NCBI RefSeq assembly: GCF_900156415.1
Contig: NZ_FTNM01000004.1
Location: 124,001 to 188,000, forward strand
Source: Pontibacter lucknowensis
Lineage (GTDB): Bacteria > Bacteroidota > Bacteroidia > Cytophagales > Hymenobacteraceae
Reading direction: 5' to 3'
Length of the DNA: 64,000 nucleotides
The position numbers and the translations under genes are program-made. A model generated the notes under the pieces. It was not told where the DNA came from. It was given only the letters and a program-made list of their open reading frames with translations, and searched no databases. Below are positions 43,495-51,216 of this stretch, in pieces. Position 1 is the stretch's first letter; the number at the start of each line of letters is the position of its first letter.

Positions 43495-44556
43495 ATGAAA
43501 GAGAATACAATTAATAGAAAGCAGGTCAGGCCGGAGCGGGTAGAGGATTTTGCACACCACGTACTGGATGACCTGAGCGCTGCCGAGCGAGTCAGGATGT
43601 CTTTTCTGGGCAGTCAACTGGGGCTTTACAAAGCGATGGTCAATGCAGGACCTATGACTGTAGGTCAGATTGCCCGAAGCGCCGGAGCCAGCATCAAACT
43701 GGTCAAGCGATGGGTGGACAGCTTGGCTGCAGATGGCTACCTACTGCACGAACCAGAGACCGATACTTTCTGCCTACCCGAGGCGCATGCCATTGCGCTG
43801 ACCGACCCAACCAGCCCCCATTACATAGGCAACCGTTTCCTGAAAGGAAATGGGGACCAGTATGGCAAACCCCATGATATGATACTGCCAACAGTAAGTA
43901 GCCACGCCAAAGGAATTAACTTATTGCCTGAAGATGTATCTGGGCGGTTTTTCAGTGAGGAGTACCTGGCTAGTCTGCTGCATGACTGGATTCCTGCTGT
44001 GGAAGGACTTTCTGAAAAACTGGAAACAGGTATACTGGTAGCGGACCTGGGCTGTGGTCGCCACGGAGCTTCGACGCTAGTGATGGCTCGCGTGTTTCCT
44101 AAATCTACCTTCCTGGGCTATGACAGGTATATCTCCTCTGTAGAGCGGGCTAATCTGCTTGCCAAAGAGAAGCATATCGTGAATGCGCACTTTGAGTGGG
44201 CCACCGAAGAACAGGTGTATGCTTACGAGTATGACCTGATCACGCTTATCGAAACTTTGAACTGCATGGGGGACAGCCTACAGGATCTGCTATCTGAATG
44301 TTACCAGGTACTCAAAGCAGACGGTGTGCTGGTGATAGCGGAAGCCAAAGACAGCAGCATCGTAAGCGAAGAGCAGTACCAGCGCCTGCGCTCCTCCAAA
44401 GTACTGCCTGTTTTGGAAGAGCACATATACCGGGTAGAGCGTGGTATTGACGGACACGAGCACGAACTGCATAGAGCATCCACAGCAGCTGGTTTTTCAG
44501 TTTTCCGTAAGGTATCGGAAACCCTCTACGACAAGGTATACGAACTGCGGCGCTAA
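43495..44556 (+). CDS. Winged-helix plus SAM-dependent methyltransferase (Rv2258c-like)
   Basis: This 353-residue protein has an N-terminal winged-helix dimerisation domain (about 30-115: LGSQLGLYKAMVNAGPMTVGQIARSA, then LVKRWVDSLAADGYL in parts) and a C-terminal Rossmann methyltransferase domain. SAM motif I is VADLGCGRHGASTLVMAR (about residue 183), motif II FLGYDRYISSVERA, motif III YEYDLITLIETLNCMGD and the post-motif YQVLKADGVLVIAE. The layout is that of Rv2258c-like small-molecule methyltransferases. It is probably controlled by the upstream AraC regulator. It ends 12 bp from the convergent lipoprotein gene with no clear terminator. Confidence 0.85.
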   Translation: MKENTINRKQVRPERVEDFAHHVLDDLSAAERVRMSFLGSQLGLYKAMVNAGPMTVGQIARSAGASIKLVKRWVDSLAADGYLLHEPETDTFCLPEAHAIALTDPTSPHYIGNRFLKGNGDQYGKPHDMILPTVSSHAKGINLLPEDVSGRFFSEEYLASLLHDWIPAVEGLSEKLETGILVADLGCGRHGASTLVMARVFPKSTFLGYDRYISSVERANLLAKEKHIVNAHFEWATEEQVYAYEYDLITLIETLNCMGDSLQDLLSECYQVLKADGVLVIAEAKDSSIVSEEQYQRLRSSKVLPVLEEHIYRVERGIDGHEHELHRASTAAGFSVFRKVSETLYDKVYELRR

Positions 44557-44568
44557 GGTGCCAGTTAA

Positions 44569-45030
44569 CTAGAGTTTGACTTCTACTGTCTCCTGTCGCT
44601 TGTCATGGTCCAGTGTCTGGTCGTAGTGAAACACTGTTTCGTAGCCGTTGATAGATACGGTTTTGGTTACGTCCAGCACCAGCCGGTCCTGCTCTTTATG
44701 AATTTCCCGCAGTTGTTGGTCCAGCTGCAGGGGCGCAGTTCTGAGGGGCAGCTCCTGGAATGGCATCCAACCGAAGGTAGTGTCCAGTACGATCTCGTCT
44801 TTGGGCAGGGTGGTGCTGATGCGGCGCAGCCTGAGGGTCAGGTTCAATTTAGAGTCCTGCCAGCGGGTTTCACTGTAATCTGTTTCCGTAAAAATTTTGA
44901 AGGCCACCTCTTTGTTATACACAGGGGACTCAGGGATCGGCATTTCTTCTTCTTTTTCTTTGTCGCAGCCGCTTGTGAGCAACAATAAAAGCGCCAGAAA
45001 GGGCGCAAGGGTGCGTGATTTTAGAACCAT
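44569..45030 (-). CDS. Uncharacterised lipoprotein
   Basis: This 153-residue protein has a lipoprotein signal (LALLLLLTSGC, Cys22). The mature part is beta-rich and charged, containing YNKEVAFKIFTETDYSET, a paired LRLRRIST segment and TFGWMPFQELPLR. I recognise no family. Its stop codon is convergent with the methyltransferase gene. It may be related to small periplasmic lipoproteins of Bacteroidota with no known partner. Confidence 0.72.
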   Translation of the reverse strand: MVLKSRTLAPFLALLLLLTSGCDKEKEEEMPIPESPVYNKEVAFKIFTETDYSETRWQDSKLNLTLRLRRISTTLPKDEIVLDTTFGWMPFQELPLRTAPLQLDQQLREIHKEQDRLVLDVTKTVSINGYETVFHYDQTLDHDKRQETVEVKL

Positions 45031-45125
45031 GGTAATCGTAAGTGAAAGCTGTTAGGGGGAAGGCAACATGCGGTGTTACCTTCTTAGCATTACGAAGCGC
45101 CCCAGCTTCAGTTTTCGGTTCCGGC

Positions 45126-45614
45126 TTAGTTTTTTCTCGAATTTCCCGGCTCCTGCAGAGGCAGCACCATGTGCTGTGTAGAGGGGGTGAAGCCCAGTGA
45201 TTCCCAGAAGCGGATGGCCTTCGGGTTTTGCACCGACACCTGGAGCTCGAGGTGATCGGCTCCCCGGTCGCTGAGCCATTTGCGGGCGGCCTCAAACAAT
45301 TCCTTGCCGATGCCTTTGCCCCGATATCCGGCACGCACCACCGTCTCGCCAATGTAACCTTTGCTGGATAGCTTGAAGCCTGCCGAGCCGGGCCGTAGAC
45401 TGGCTACCAGCATACCTGCCCAGGTATCCGCATCCTGGTACACAAACACCCGGGTGCTTTTGTCCTTGAGGCGGTGGAGCAGCTCTGCCTTCAGAGCCTG
45501 CTCGCTGCCCGGCTTAAAGCGGAATACGGCATGGTGGGGCTGATGCAGATCGAGCAGCAGGCACCAGAGCTCGTAGAACTCATCAATATCCTCAGGCTGG
45601 GCTTCATAGATCAT
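45126..45614 (-). CDS. GNAT family N-acetyltransferase
   Basis: This 162-residue cytosolic GCN5-type acetyltransferase has the acetyl-CoA motif A region VVRAGYRGKGIGKELFEAARKWL (in parts RAGYRGKGIG) and the C-terminal motif B LELQVSVQNPKAIRFWESLGF. The N-terminus EAQPEDIDEFYELWCLLL is the typical opening helix. The substrate is unknown. It lies 10 bp after the HAD hydrolase gene on the same strand and is followed by a weak hairpin (45060-45083). The three genes 46683-45126 (NTF2-like, HAD, GNAT) appear to form one operon. Confidence 0.9.
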   Translation of the reverse strand: MIYEAQPEDIDEFYELWCLLLDLHQPHHAVFRFKPGSEQALKAELLHRLKDKSTRVFVYQDADTWAGMLVASLRPGSAGFKLSSKGYIGETVVRAGYRGKGIGKELFEAARKWLSDRGADHLELQVSVQNPKAIRFWESLGFTPSTQHMVLPLQEPGNSRKN

Positions 45615-45624
45615 AGCGGAGCTG

Positions 45625-46254
45625 CTAGAAAAGCGTGGTCAGATCATTGATGCGCTCCAGGCGGTGCTCATACTCATCCACTTCGCGGTAGCCGTAACCG
45701 GCGTGTATAAACGGAACGCCCGCTTTCCGGGCGGCATCCAGATCACCGGGGGTGTCACCTACATACACAGGTGCCTGCAGGTTGTTGCGTTCCACGATGG
45801 CTTTCAGGTTCACATCCTTCGGGTCACCAGTACGGCCGGAGCACTCGAAGTCACCGAAGTACCTGCCCAGGTCGTGCCGCTCCAGAAAAGCCTCGATGTA
45901 GCCGTCCTGGCAATTGCTCACGATAAAGAGGCGGTACTTGCCGTGCAGGTACTGCAGGGTTTCTTCCAGGCCCTCGTACAAGTCGCCTCCATGCGCGCGG
46001 ATATGGGCCATTTCTTCTTTACCACTCACTTCCATCAGTTCCTGGCGCTGAGCCTGGTCCAGGTGCGGGAAAAGCATATCAAAGATCAGGTTGTGCTGCG
46101 TGCCGGCAATGGAGCGGATCTTGTCAGGTGTGATCTCCTGTATCTCAAAGTCAACTTTCTGGCGGGCGGCGCTCCATGCTTTGGCCACGGTCTGGGCAGC
46201 ATCCCAGAGGGTGCCGTCCAGGTCAAATATGATACTGTCTATCTGGTTCGTCAT
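45625..46254 (-). CDS. HAD family hydrolase (phosphoglycolate phosphatase-like)
   Basis: This is a 209-residue haloacid dehalogenase-fold phosphatase with a C1 cap. Motif I IIFDLDGTLWD holds the nucleophile Asp11 and general acid Asp13. Motif II is IVSNCQDGY, motif III the lysine in RTGDPKDVNLKAIV, and motif IV YVGDTPGDLDAARKAG. The group resembles Gph/PGP phosphatases. The physiological substrate is unknown. The ATG at 46254 touches the stop of the upstream NTF2-like gene (46255), which indicates an operon with translational coupling. Confidence 0.9.
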   Translation of the reverse strand: MTNQIDSIIFDLDGTLWDAAQTVAKAWSAARQKVDFEIQEITPDKIRSIAGTQHNLIFDMLFPHLDQAQRQELMEVSGKEEMAHIRAHGGDLYEGLEETLQYLHGKYRLFIVSNCQDGYIEAFLERHDLGRYFGDFECSGRTGDPKDVNLKAIVERNNLQAPVYVGDTPGDLDAARKAGVPFIHAGYGYREVDEYEHRLERINDLTTLF

Positions 46255-46683
46255 TTATTGGGTATTGTAAGGCGGTATAAAAGTCACCTCTACGATCAAG
46301 CCATCCTTTACGCGGTATACGGCTATGGCGTCGGTGCGCGGTTCACCTTTTTTTCGCTGCACCTTCTCCTGGTCGATCACCACGTCGCCTGCCACAATGC
46401 GGTTCACGATTTCGCAGTGCAGGTCCGGGGTGCTGGAGAACATGGCGCCGTAGCGCTTGTGCAGTTCGTCGCGGCCCTGGTAGGTGAGCACGCCGGGCTG
46501 GCGGTATACCTTCACGGTGTCGCTGAAGGCGCTGGCAAACAGATCAATGTCGCGGCTGTTGTAGCCTTTCAATTGCAGCTCTACCGGTTTTACAACGGCA
46601 GGCGTTTCAGGTTTGCTTTGGCTCATGGCAGGGATGCTGCTAAATAAAAGGATGGTGAGAGGTAGCAGGTATTTTTTGATCAT
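46255..46683 (-). CDS. Secreted NTF2-like (SnoaL/DUF4440-type) protein
   Basis: A 142-residue protein, taking the ATG at 46683. A longer frame upstream lacks a ribosome site and would overlap the divergent gene. The start gives a signal peptide (KKYLLPLTILLFSSIPAMS) and a mature NTF2/cone-barrel domain with GYNSRDIDLFASAFSDTVKV, TYQGRDELHKRYGAMF and CEIVNRIVAGDVVIDQE. Such domains bind small ligands or act as polyketide-type isomerases; no catalytic function can be read. It begins the operon with the HAD hydrolase gene adjacent. Divergent from the YdcF-like gene. Confidence 0.8.
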   Translation of the reverse strand: MIKKYLLPLTILLFSSIPAMSQSKPETPAVVKPVELQLKGYNSRDIDLFASAFSDTVKVYRQPGVLTYQGRDELHKRYGAMFSSTPDLHCEIVNRIVAGDVVIDQEKVQRKKGEPRTDAIAVYRVKDGLIVEVTFIPPYNTQ

Positions 46684-46747
46684 GTACAAAATTAGGCAAT
46701 TTTGTGGGGATATACCTTGCCCATTTACATTGCGTATAAGCGGAGCT

Positions 46748-47380
46748 ATGATAGAAGAACTCATCATTCGCGCACTTTGCGATACAATACCTGAAGAGCC
46801 GGTAGACGGTTTGTTTCTGTTCGGCCAGACCGAAGACAATCAGCAGGCGGCCTTTGAAACAGCCCATCAGTTTTTACAAAGCGGCCGCACCGATAAGGTG
46901 CTCTGCCTCGGAACCAAAGCCATGAGCGGCTACCCCGGATTTGAGGTATGGAAAGAGGAGATGAAAAAGCTAGGTATAGGAGCGGAGCAAATTATACCTG
47001 TGCCGCCCGTGCCCGAAGATACAGAGATGCTCCATACCCTGATCGAGGCTACTTCGGCAGTGCGCTATGCCAGGGAGCAGGGCTATAAAAGAATGGTGGT
47101 AACGGCTGCTCCGTTCCAACAGCCACGTGCTTTTATGACAGCCATCACCGCTGCACTGCGGGAGCACCCGTCACTATACCTGTACAGTCTGCCAGGCAAG
47201 CCCATGCCCTGGCAGGAGGAAGTGACCCATTCGCAGGGCAAGCTCGAAGACACCCGCGCCGGGCTCATCGCCGGTGAGATGGAGCGCATCCGCTGCTACC
47301 ACGACCGCAACGACCTTATCTCTGTGAAAGAGGCGCTGGACTATCTGAATCGGCGCGATAAAAAGAAGTTAGATTCGTAA
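46748..47380 (+). CDS. YdcF/DUF218-family protein
   Basis: This 210-residue protein starts at the ATG at 46748, since a longer frame extends into the opposite gene without support. The core carries the YdcF/ElyC-like pattern: DGLFLFGQTEDN, then AHQFLQSGRTDKVLCLGT, EVWKEEMKKLGIGAEQIIPV and VTAAPFQQPRAFMTAI. The SanA/ElyC group is linked to envelope integrity, but this short version has no membrane segment, so it may act in the cytosol with an unknown ligand. The divergent intergenic space to 46683 is only 64 bp. Confidence 0.7.
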   Translation: MIEELIIRALCDTIPEEPVDGLFLFGQTEDNQQAAFETAHQFLQSGRTDKVLCLGTKAMSGYPGFEVWKEEMKKLGIGAEQIIPVPPVPEDTEMLHTLIEATSAVRYAREQGYKRMVVTAAPFQQPRAFMTAITAALREHPSLYLYSLPGKPMPWQEEVTHSQGKLEDTRAGLIAGEMERIRCYHDRNDLISVKEALDYLNRRDKKKLDS

Positions 47381-47425
47381 TCTGTCTCTATCTCCAATTT
47401 CAGTCTAAGGAACAATTTGTTTAAT

Positions 47426-47509
47426 CTGTCATCCCGACAATAGGAGAGATCTGAATGATTTCAAGGCCTAAGCCATGTTTCAGATTTCTCCCAAAGGTCG
47501 AAATGACAG
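47426..47509. repeat. TGTCATTTCGA palindromic repeat, copy 2
   Basis: It begins CTGTCATCCCGA and ends TCGAAATGACAG, with inner arms GAGAGATCTGAA and CAGATTTCTC. It fills the gap between the convergent YdcF-like and DUF1330 genes and probably serves as the transcript end hairpin for both. Confidence 0.85.
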
Positions 47510-47516
47510 GAAAAGC

Positions 47517-47804
47517 TTAAAATCCCTCCACCGCGATCATGCGTGTGCTAGAGGCGCTTTGGCGCAGAGCTTTGGCCGGGGCGTATTCTTCTGACGACCA
47601 CCAGGCTTTGGCTTTTTCCATGGTTGGGAATTCCAGGATCACGATGCGCTGTGGCTCCTGCTCACCTTCCAGTAGCTCCGTAGCGCCACCGCGCACGATG
47701 AACTTGCCGTCAAATGGTTTTAGGGAGCCCGGTGTTAGTTTTTTGTAATCTTCGTAAGTGGCAGGATCTTTTACTTCCACCTCTACTATAATGTATGCTG
47801 GCAT
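47517..47804 (-). CDS. DUF1330 family protein
   Basis: This small 95-residue ferredoxin-like alpha/beta protein has the family pattern: opening PAYIIVEVEVKDPATYEDYKK, central KFIVRGGATELLEGE and VILEFPTMEKAKAWW, and end AKALRQSASSTRMIAVEGF. DUF1330 is a dimeric alpha-beta barrel of unknown function, similar to the antibiotic-biosynthesis monooxygenase fold. It is transcribed alone. The region 47805-47962 upstream holds several TATACCT words and no clear promoter. Confidence 0.92.
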   Translation of the reverse strand: MPAYIIVEVEVKDPATYEDYKKLTPGSLKPFDGKFIVRGGATELLEGEQEPQRIVILEFPTMEKAKAWWSSEEYAPAKALRQSASSTRMIAVEGF

Positions 47805-47962
47805 AGGTTTATTGTTTGAGTTTATTGCGTATGCATATTAGGTATAATCTGCTGCAGCTGCAAATGTCAGGTACATTACGGAGACTCCTATACCTGTCGG
47901 TACAACTTTTTGCTCTGGCTTCAGTTTAAAATAATCTTGGTACAGGATAAGATTTTTAAACT

Positions 47963-48907
47963 ATGAAAGCATACATTTTACATGAACCGGGAGGGCCAGA
48001 CAAATTACAATTGGAAGAAACGGACCGACCCAAGCCAGATAAAAACGAGGTGTTAGTAAAAGTCAGGGCTTTGAGTATAAATCCTGTCGATACCAAAACC
48101 AGGGAAGGCAAGTCGCTTTACGACAAGCTGAAGGAGACACCGCCCGTTATTCTGGGTTGGGATATTTCGGGTGAAGTAGTGGAAGTAGGGGAAGAGGTGC
48201 AGTATTTTAAACCTGGTGACGAAGTGTTCGGGATGGTAAATTTCCCGGGACACGGAAAAGCCTATGCCGAGTATGTGGCGGCACCGGAGGCACATCTGGC
48301 GCATAAGCCGGCTAATGTGCCGCACCACGAGGCAGCGGCTGCCACCCTGGCGGCTCTCACGGCCTGGCAGGTGCTGGTGCACGAGGCCGGTATTCAGCCT
48401 GGTCAACGTGTGCTCATTCATGCCGCTGCGGGAGGGGTAGGCCATTTCGCGGTGCAGATCGCCAAGTATTTCGGCGCTTCCGTAATCGGAACGGCCTCAG
48501 CTGAGAACCACGATTTTCTACGCAACATGGGGGCTGACGAGCAGATCGACTACCACGATTTCAAGGTAGAAGACGTGGTGATGGACATTGATATCGTGTT
48601 CGACTCGCTCGGAGAGGAAAACACGCGCCGCTCCCTCCAGACGCTGAAAGACGGGGGCAAGATCATCTCCATACTTGGGGGTGCCAAAGAGCAGGTGCAG
48701 GCGCTGGCAAAAGAGCGCAACATCGAGGCAAAGAATTACCTCGTGCATTCCAGCGGCGAAGATATGGCTAAGATTGCTGACCTGATGAGCCAGGGACGGC
48801 TGCAGGCACATGTGTCGCACGTATATGACTTTGCAGACATGGCCAGGGCGCACCAGCAGTTAGAGACCCGCAAAACACGCGGCAAGGTTGTCGTGCATGT
48901 GAGCTGA
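47963..48907 (+). CDS. NADP-dependent MDR family oxidoreductase (quinone reductase-like)
   Basis: This 314-residue medium-chain dehydrogenase has a GroES-like N-terminal domain (about 1-120: ILHEPGGPDKLQLEETDRP, VKVRALSINPVDTKTREG, LGWDISGEVVEVGEEV in parts) and a Rossmann domain with the NADPH motif AAAGGVGHFAVQIAKYFGA (about 150-168). The structural and catalytic zinc ligands of alcohol dehydrogenases are absent, so it is a zinc-free quinone oxidoreductase or enone reductase. The substrate is unknown. DinB follows 58 bp later and may be co-transcribed. Confidence 0.92.
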   Translation: MKAYILHEPGGPDKLQLEETDRPKPDKNEVLVKVRALSINPVDTKTREGKSLYDKLKETPPVILGWDISGEVVEVGEEVQYFKPGDEVFGMVNFPGHGKAYAEYVAAPEAHLAHKPANVPHHEAAAATLAALTAWQVLVHEAGIQPGQRVLIHAAAGGVGHFAVQIAKYFGASVIGTASAENHDFLRNMGADEQIDYHDFKVEDVVMDIDIVFDSLGEENTRRSLQTLKDGGKIISILGGAKEQVQALAKERNIEAKNYLVHSSGEDMAKIADLMSQGRLQAHVSHVYDFADMARAHQQLETRKTRGKVVVHVS

Positions 48908-48965
48908 GGTCGGGAAGACCTGCCGCAGCTGCTTAAACCAAGGAGTATACCCTAAACCTAATTTT

Positions 48966-49508
48966 ATGACACAGACCAAAAACCTTGAAGTATGGCTGCG
49001 CGGTCCGCTGCCTGACGTACCTGCTTTGCTGCAGCCAGTAGCCCATGCGCTGCTGCAAGCCCGCGAAGAAGTCGGAAGTTTTATGCAGGACTTCCCGGAC
49101 GACCTGCTCTGGGAGCGACCTGCCGGAGTGGCTTCGGTGGGCTATCACCTGCAGCACCTCACCGGCATATTGGAGCGGCTCTTTGCCTATGCCCGTGGTG
49201 AGCAGTTAAGCGAGCCCCAACTGGCCTATCTGTATGCCGAAGGCAAACCGGTAGGGGAGGACAAGCAGTCCGAAACGCTGGTGCAGAAGTTTAACGAGCA
49301 GGTAGATAAGGCCATGGACCAATTACGGCAGACTGATGAAAACAGCCTGACCGAAAGCCGAAGGGTAGGACGTGCACAGGTAGAGTCCACGGTGATGGGT
49401 CTGCTTTTTCACGCCGCGGAACATAGCATGCGCCATGTGGGGCAGCTGCTGGTAACGGCACGGGTGCTGCGGGAGCGGGAAATGTCAAATGGGAGTATAG
49501 TAGACTGA
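48966..49508 (+). CDS. DinB-family four-helix protein
   Basis: This 180-residue four-helix bundle has the metal-binding histidines expected of the DinB/YfiT group: His61/His64 in SVGYHLQHLTGILER and His149, His153 and His157 in GLLFHAAEHSMRHVGQLL. In Bacillus such proteins are DNA-damage-inducible or thiol-transferase related; here the function is open. The start ATG at 48966 follows AACCTAATTTT with no strong ribosome site. The gene is 58 bp downstream of the oxidoreductase gene. It converges with the ABC ATPase (gap 12 bp). Confidence 0.88.
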   Translation: MTQTKNLEVWLRGPLPDVPALLQPVAHALLQAREEVGSFMQDFPDDLLWERPAGVASVGYHLQHLTGILERLFAYARGEQLSEPQLAYLYAEGKPVGEDKQSETLVQKFNEQVDKAMDQLRQTDENSLTESRRVGRAQVESTVMGLLFHAAEHSMRHVGQLLVTARVLREREMSNGSIVD

Positions 49509-49520
49509 GGCTATTCCTGA

Positions 49521-50504
49521 TCAGACAAAACTAATCTGCTCCAGTTCAACAGTCAGGTATACCTTCTCGCCGGTAGCGGCAGGTATAGCTTGTGTTCTTA
49601 CATTGATGCTGGTGCCCGAGAGTTGTATCTGCACGTCGTAAAATCCACCGTAAAATGTGATTTTTTGCACGGTGCCAGTCAAAGAGCCAGCGGCTTCGCT
49701 TACAAACCGAATGTGTTCCGGACGAACCAGTATGTCACGGCCCTGAGGTGCTATACCTAGCTTGGCTACGAATTCAGAAGCCGCCTCAGCAGGGATCAGG
49801 TTGAAGCTACCAAAAAGACCAGCGGTATAAGTATCGGTTGGGTGGTGGTATACCTGCTCGGGTGTGCCTTGCTGGATGATCCGGCCGCCTTTGATCACGA
49901 GAATGCGGTCGGCCCAGGAGAGCGTGTCGTGCGGGTCGTGGGAAATGAGGATGCAGGTAATGGCAAGCCGCTCGGTGATGTCGTGGATAACCTCTTTGAG
50001 TAATTCCTTGTGGCCTTTGTCGAGGTTAGAGTAAGGCTCGTCGAGCAGCAGCAGACTGGGCCAGGTACTGAGCAGGCGAGCCAGGGCAATGCGCTGCCGC
50101 TCCCCGCCTGAAAGCTGGTTGGTCTTGCGCTGCTTCAGATGACTGATGCGGCATACCTCGTACAAGGTTTCGGCTTCGTCGCCCTGCAGCATGTTGGCGT
50201 AGCGCAGCACCTGCTCCACTCTCAGAAATTGCGGCAGATCATAGTGCTGCGACAAATAGGCGATGCCTTCATGACCCGGCACCAGCTTGTCGTGCGGACC
50301 GATCACGCGTTTGCCTTCAAACGTGATCTGACCGGCGCTGGCCTGCACCAATCCAGCAATGGTTTGCAGCAGCGTGCTTTTGCCGGACCCGGTTTCGCCT
50401 GCTATCGCAATTTTCTCGTACTCGCCCTGCTCAAAGCTGATGTCGTGCAGCACGGTATGGCCGTCTTCATCCACCTGGATACCGGATACTTCTAGGAAAC
50501 TCAA
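49521..50504 (-). CDS. ABC transporter ATP-binding protein with C-terminal TOBE domain
   Basis: This 327-residue ATPase has Walker A AGETGSGKST (about 35-44), Q-loop LSQHYDLPQF, signature LSGGERQRIALARLL, Walker B SLLLLDEPYSNLD, and switch His in ILISHDPHD. A C-terminal TOBE-like beta domain (about 240-327: DILVRPEHIRFVSEAAGSLTG, then VQKITFYGGFYDVQI) is the regulatory domain of spermidine-, iron- or molybdate-type importers. No permease or binding-protein gene is adjacent, so it may serve a remote transporter. The next gene (AHSA1-like) ends 3 bp upstream on the same strand, so they are co-transcribed. Confidence 0.9.
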   Translation of the reverse strand: MSFLEVSGIQVDEDGHTVLHDISFEQGEYEKIAIAGETGSGKSTLLQTIAGLVQASAGQITFEGKRVIGPHDKLVPGHEGIAYLSQHYDLPQFLRVEQVLRYANMLQGDEAETLYEVCRISHLKQRKTNQLSGGERQRIALARLLSTWPSLLLLDEPYSNLDKGHKELLKEVIHDITERLAITCILISHDPHDTLSWADRILVIKGGRIIQQGTPEQVYHHPTDTYTAGLFGSFNLIPAEAASEFVAKLGIAPQGRDILVRPEHIRFVSEAAGSLTGTVQKITFYGGFYDVQIQLSGTSINVRTQAIPAATGEKVYLTVELEQISFV

Positions 50505-50507
50505 AGC

Positions 50508-50894
50508 CTAAAACTCATCCTCGTAAAACTCGATCAGGGCACCGAAGTACGCTTCGTTCCAGCCTTCCACGATGTCATCATAGTCCTCGTCAGGGATGTT
50601 GAGGTGGCGCAGCTCGGCGGAGGTGCCATGTTTGTGTGGGTGCAGCTTAATGGTGACAATCGACTTGTCTGTCTGTTCGCCGAAATACCACTCCTGCACG
50701 ATCATTTTGCCTTCCTCAAACTCCAGATTCCTGCCTACGATGTTACCCTCAAAAAGCGAAAACTCCGAGCCCGGCTCCGTCGACATCTCTGCCGGGTCGC
50801 CTGTCCATAGCTGAATAGTGCTGGGGTTGGTCAGGGCCACATACACCTCCTCAGGGGCAGCCGGAATGATATAATATTTTTTGTAGTCTTTCAT
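50508..50894 (-). CDS. AHSA1-like SRPBCC domain protein
   Basis: This 128-residue START-like protein of the AHSA1 (activator of Hsp90 ATPase C-terminal) subfamily has the opening YYIIPAAPEEVYVALTNPST, the conserved IQLWTGDPAEM, FSLFEGNIVGRNLEFEEGK and IVQEWYFGE, and the end WNEAYFGALIEFYEDEF. The ligand is unknown. It lies between the VF530-like gene (gap 21 bp) and the ABC ATPase gene (gap 3 bp); all three point the same way and form a probable operon. Confidence 0.9.
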   Translation of the reverse strand: MKDYKKYYIIPAAPEEVYVALTNPSTIQLWTGDPAEMSTEPGSEFSLFEGNIVGRNLEFEEGKMIVQEWYFGEQTDKSIVTIKLHPHKHGTSAELRHLNIPDEDYDDIVEGWNEAYFGALIEFYEDEF

Positions 50895-50915
50895 ATCGAT
50901 CGCTTTCGTAAGGTC

Positions 50916-51131
50916 CTAGCTGAAGGTTCTGATGTAGAGCTCCTCTACTTTCTGCCTTGCCCAGGGTGTTTTGCGCAAAAACTTTAAACTGGAGTTGATG
51001 CTCGGGTTGTTGTTGAAACTATTGATGTTGATCTTATAACCTAGCTCTTCCCAGCCATAATAGTCTACGAGCTGCACCAGGATGCGCTCCATTGTTTTGC
51101 CGTGCAGGGGATTGTTTTTCTGTTCTTCCAT
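50916..51131 (-). CDS. VF530-family small DNA-binding protein
   Basis: This 71-residue VF530 (DUF2132) protein has the family core [21 protein letters not shown], then [21 protein letters not shown] and [19 protein letters not shown] in parts. VF530 has a helix-turn-helix-like all-alpha fold and is reported to bind DNA. The ATG at 51131 is preferred to an upstream TTG (51137). The gene heads a probable three-gene operon. Length is typical for the family. Confidence 0.92.
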   Translation of the reverse strand: MEEQKNNPLHGKTMERILVQLVDYYGWEELGYKININSFNNNPSINSSLKFLRKTPWARQKVEELYIRTFS

Positions 51132-51216
51132 ACGCAAGTGTTAGGGCTCGCAAGTTCCATACATTATCCTGAATACGCAATTTAATTAGCCGAAGGCTGC
51201 TATACCTGTTCGTGAC

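Noticed and set aside
45664..46647. A 327-codon forward open frame
   Set aside because: It lies opposite the HAD hydrolase and NTF2-like genes, which have full family motifs. The forward product has none.
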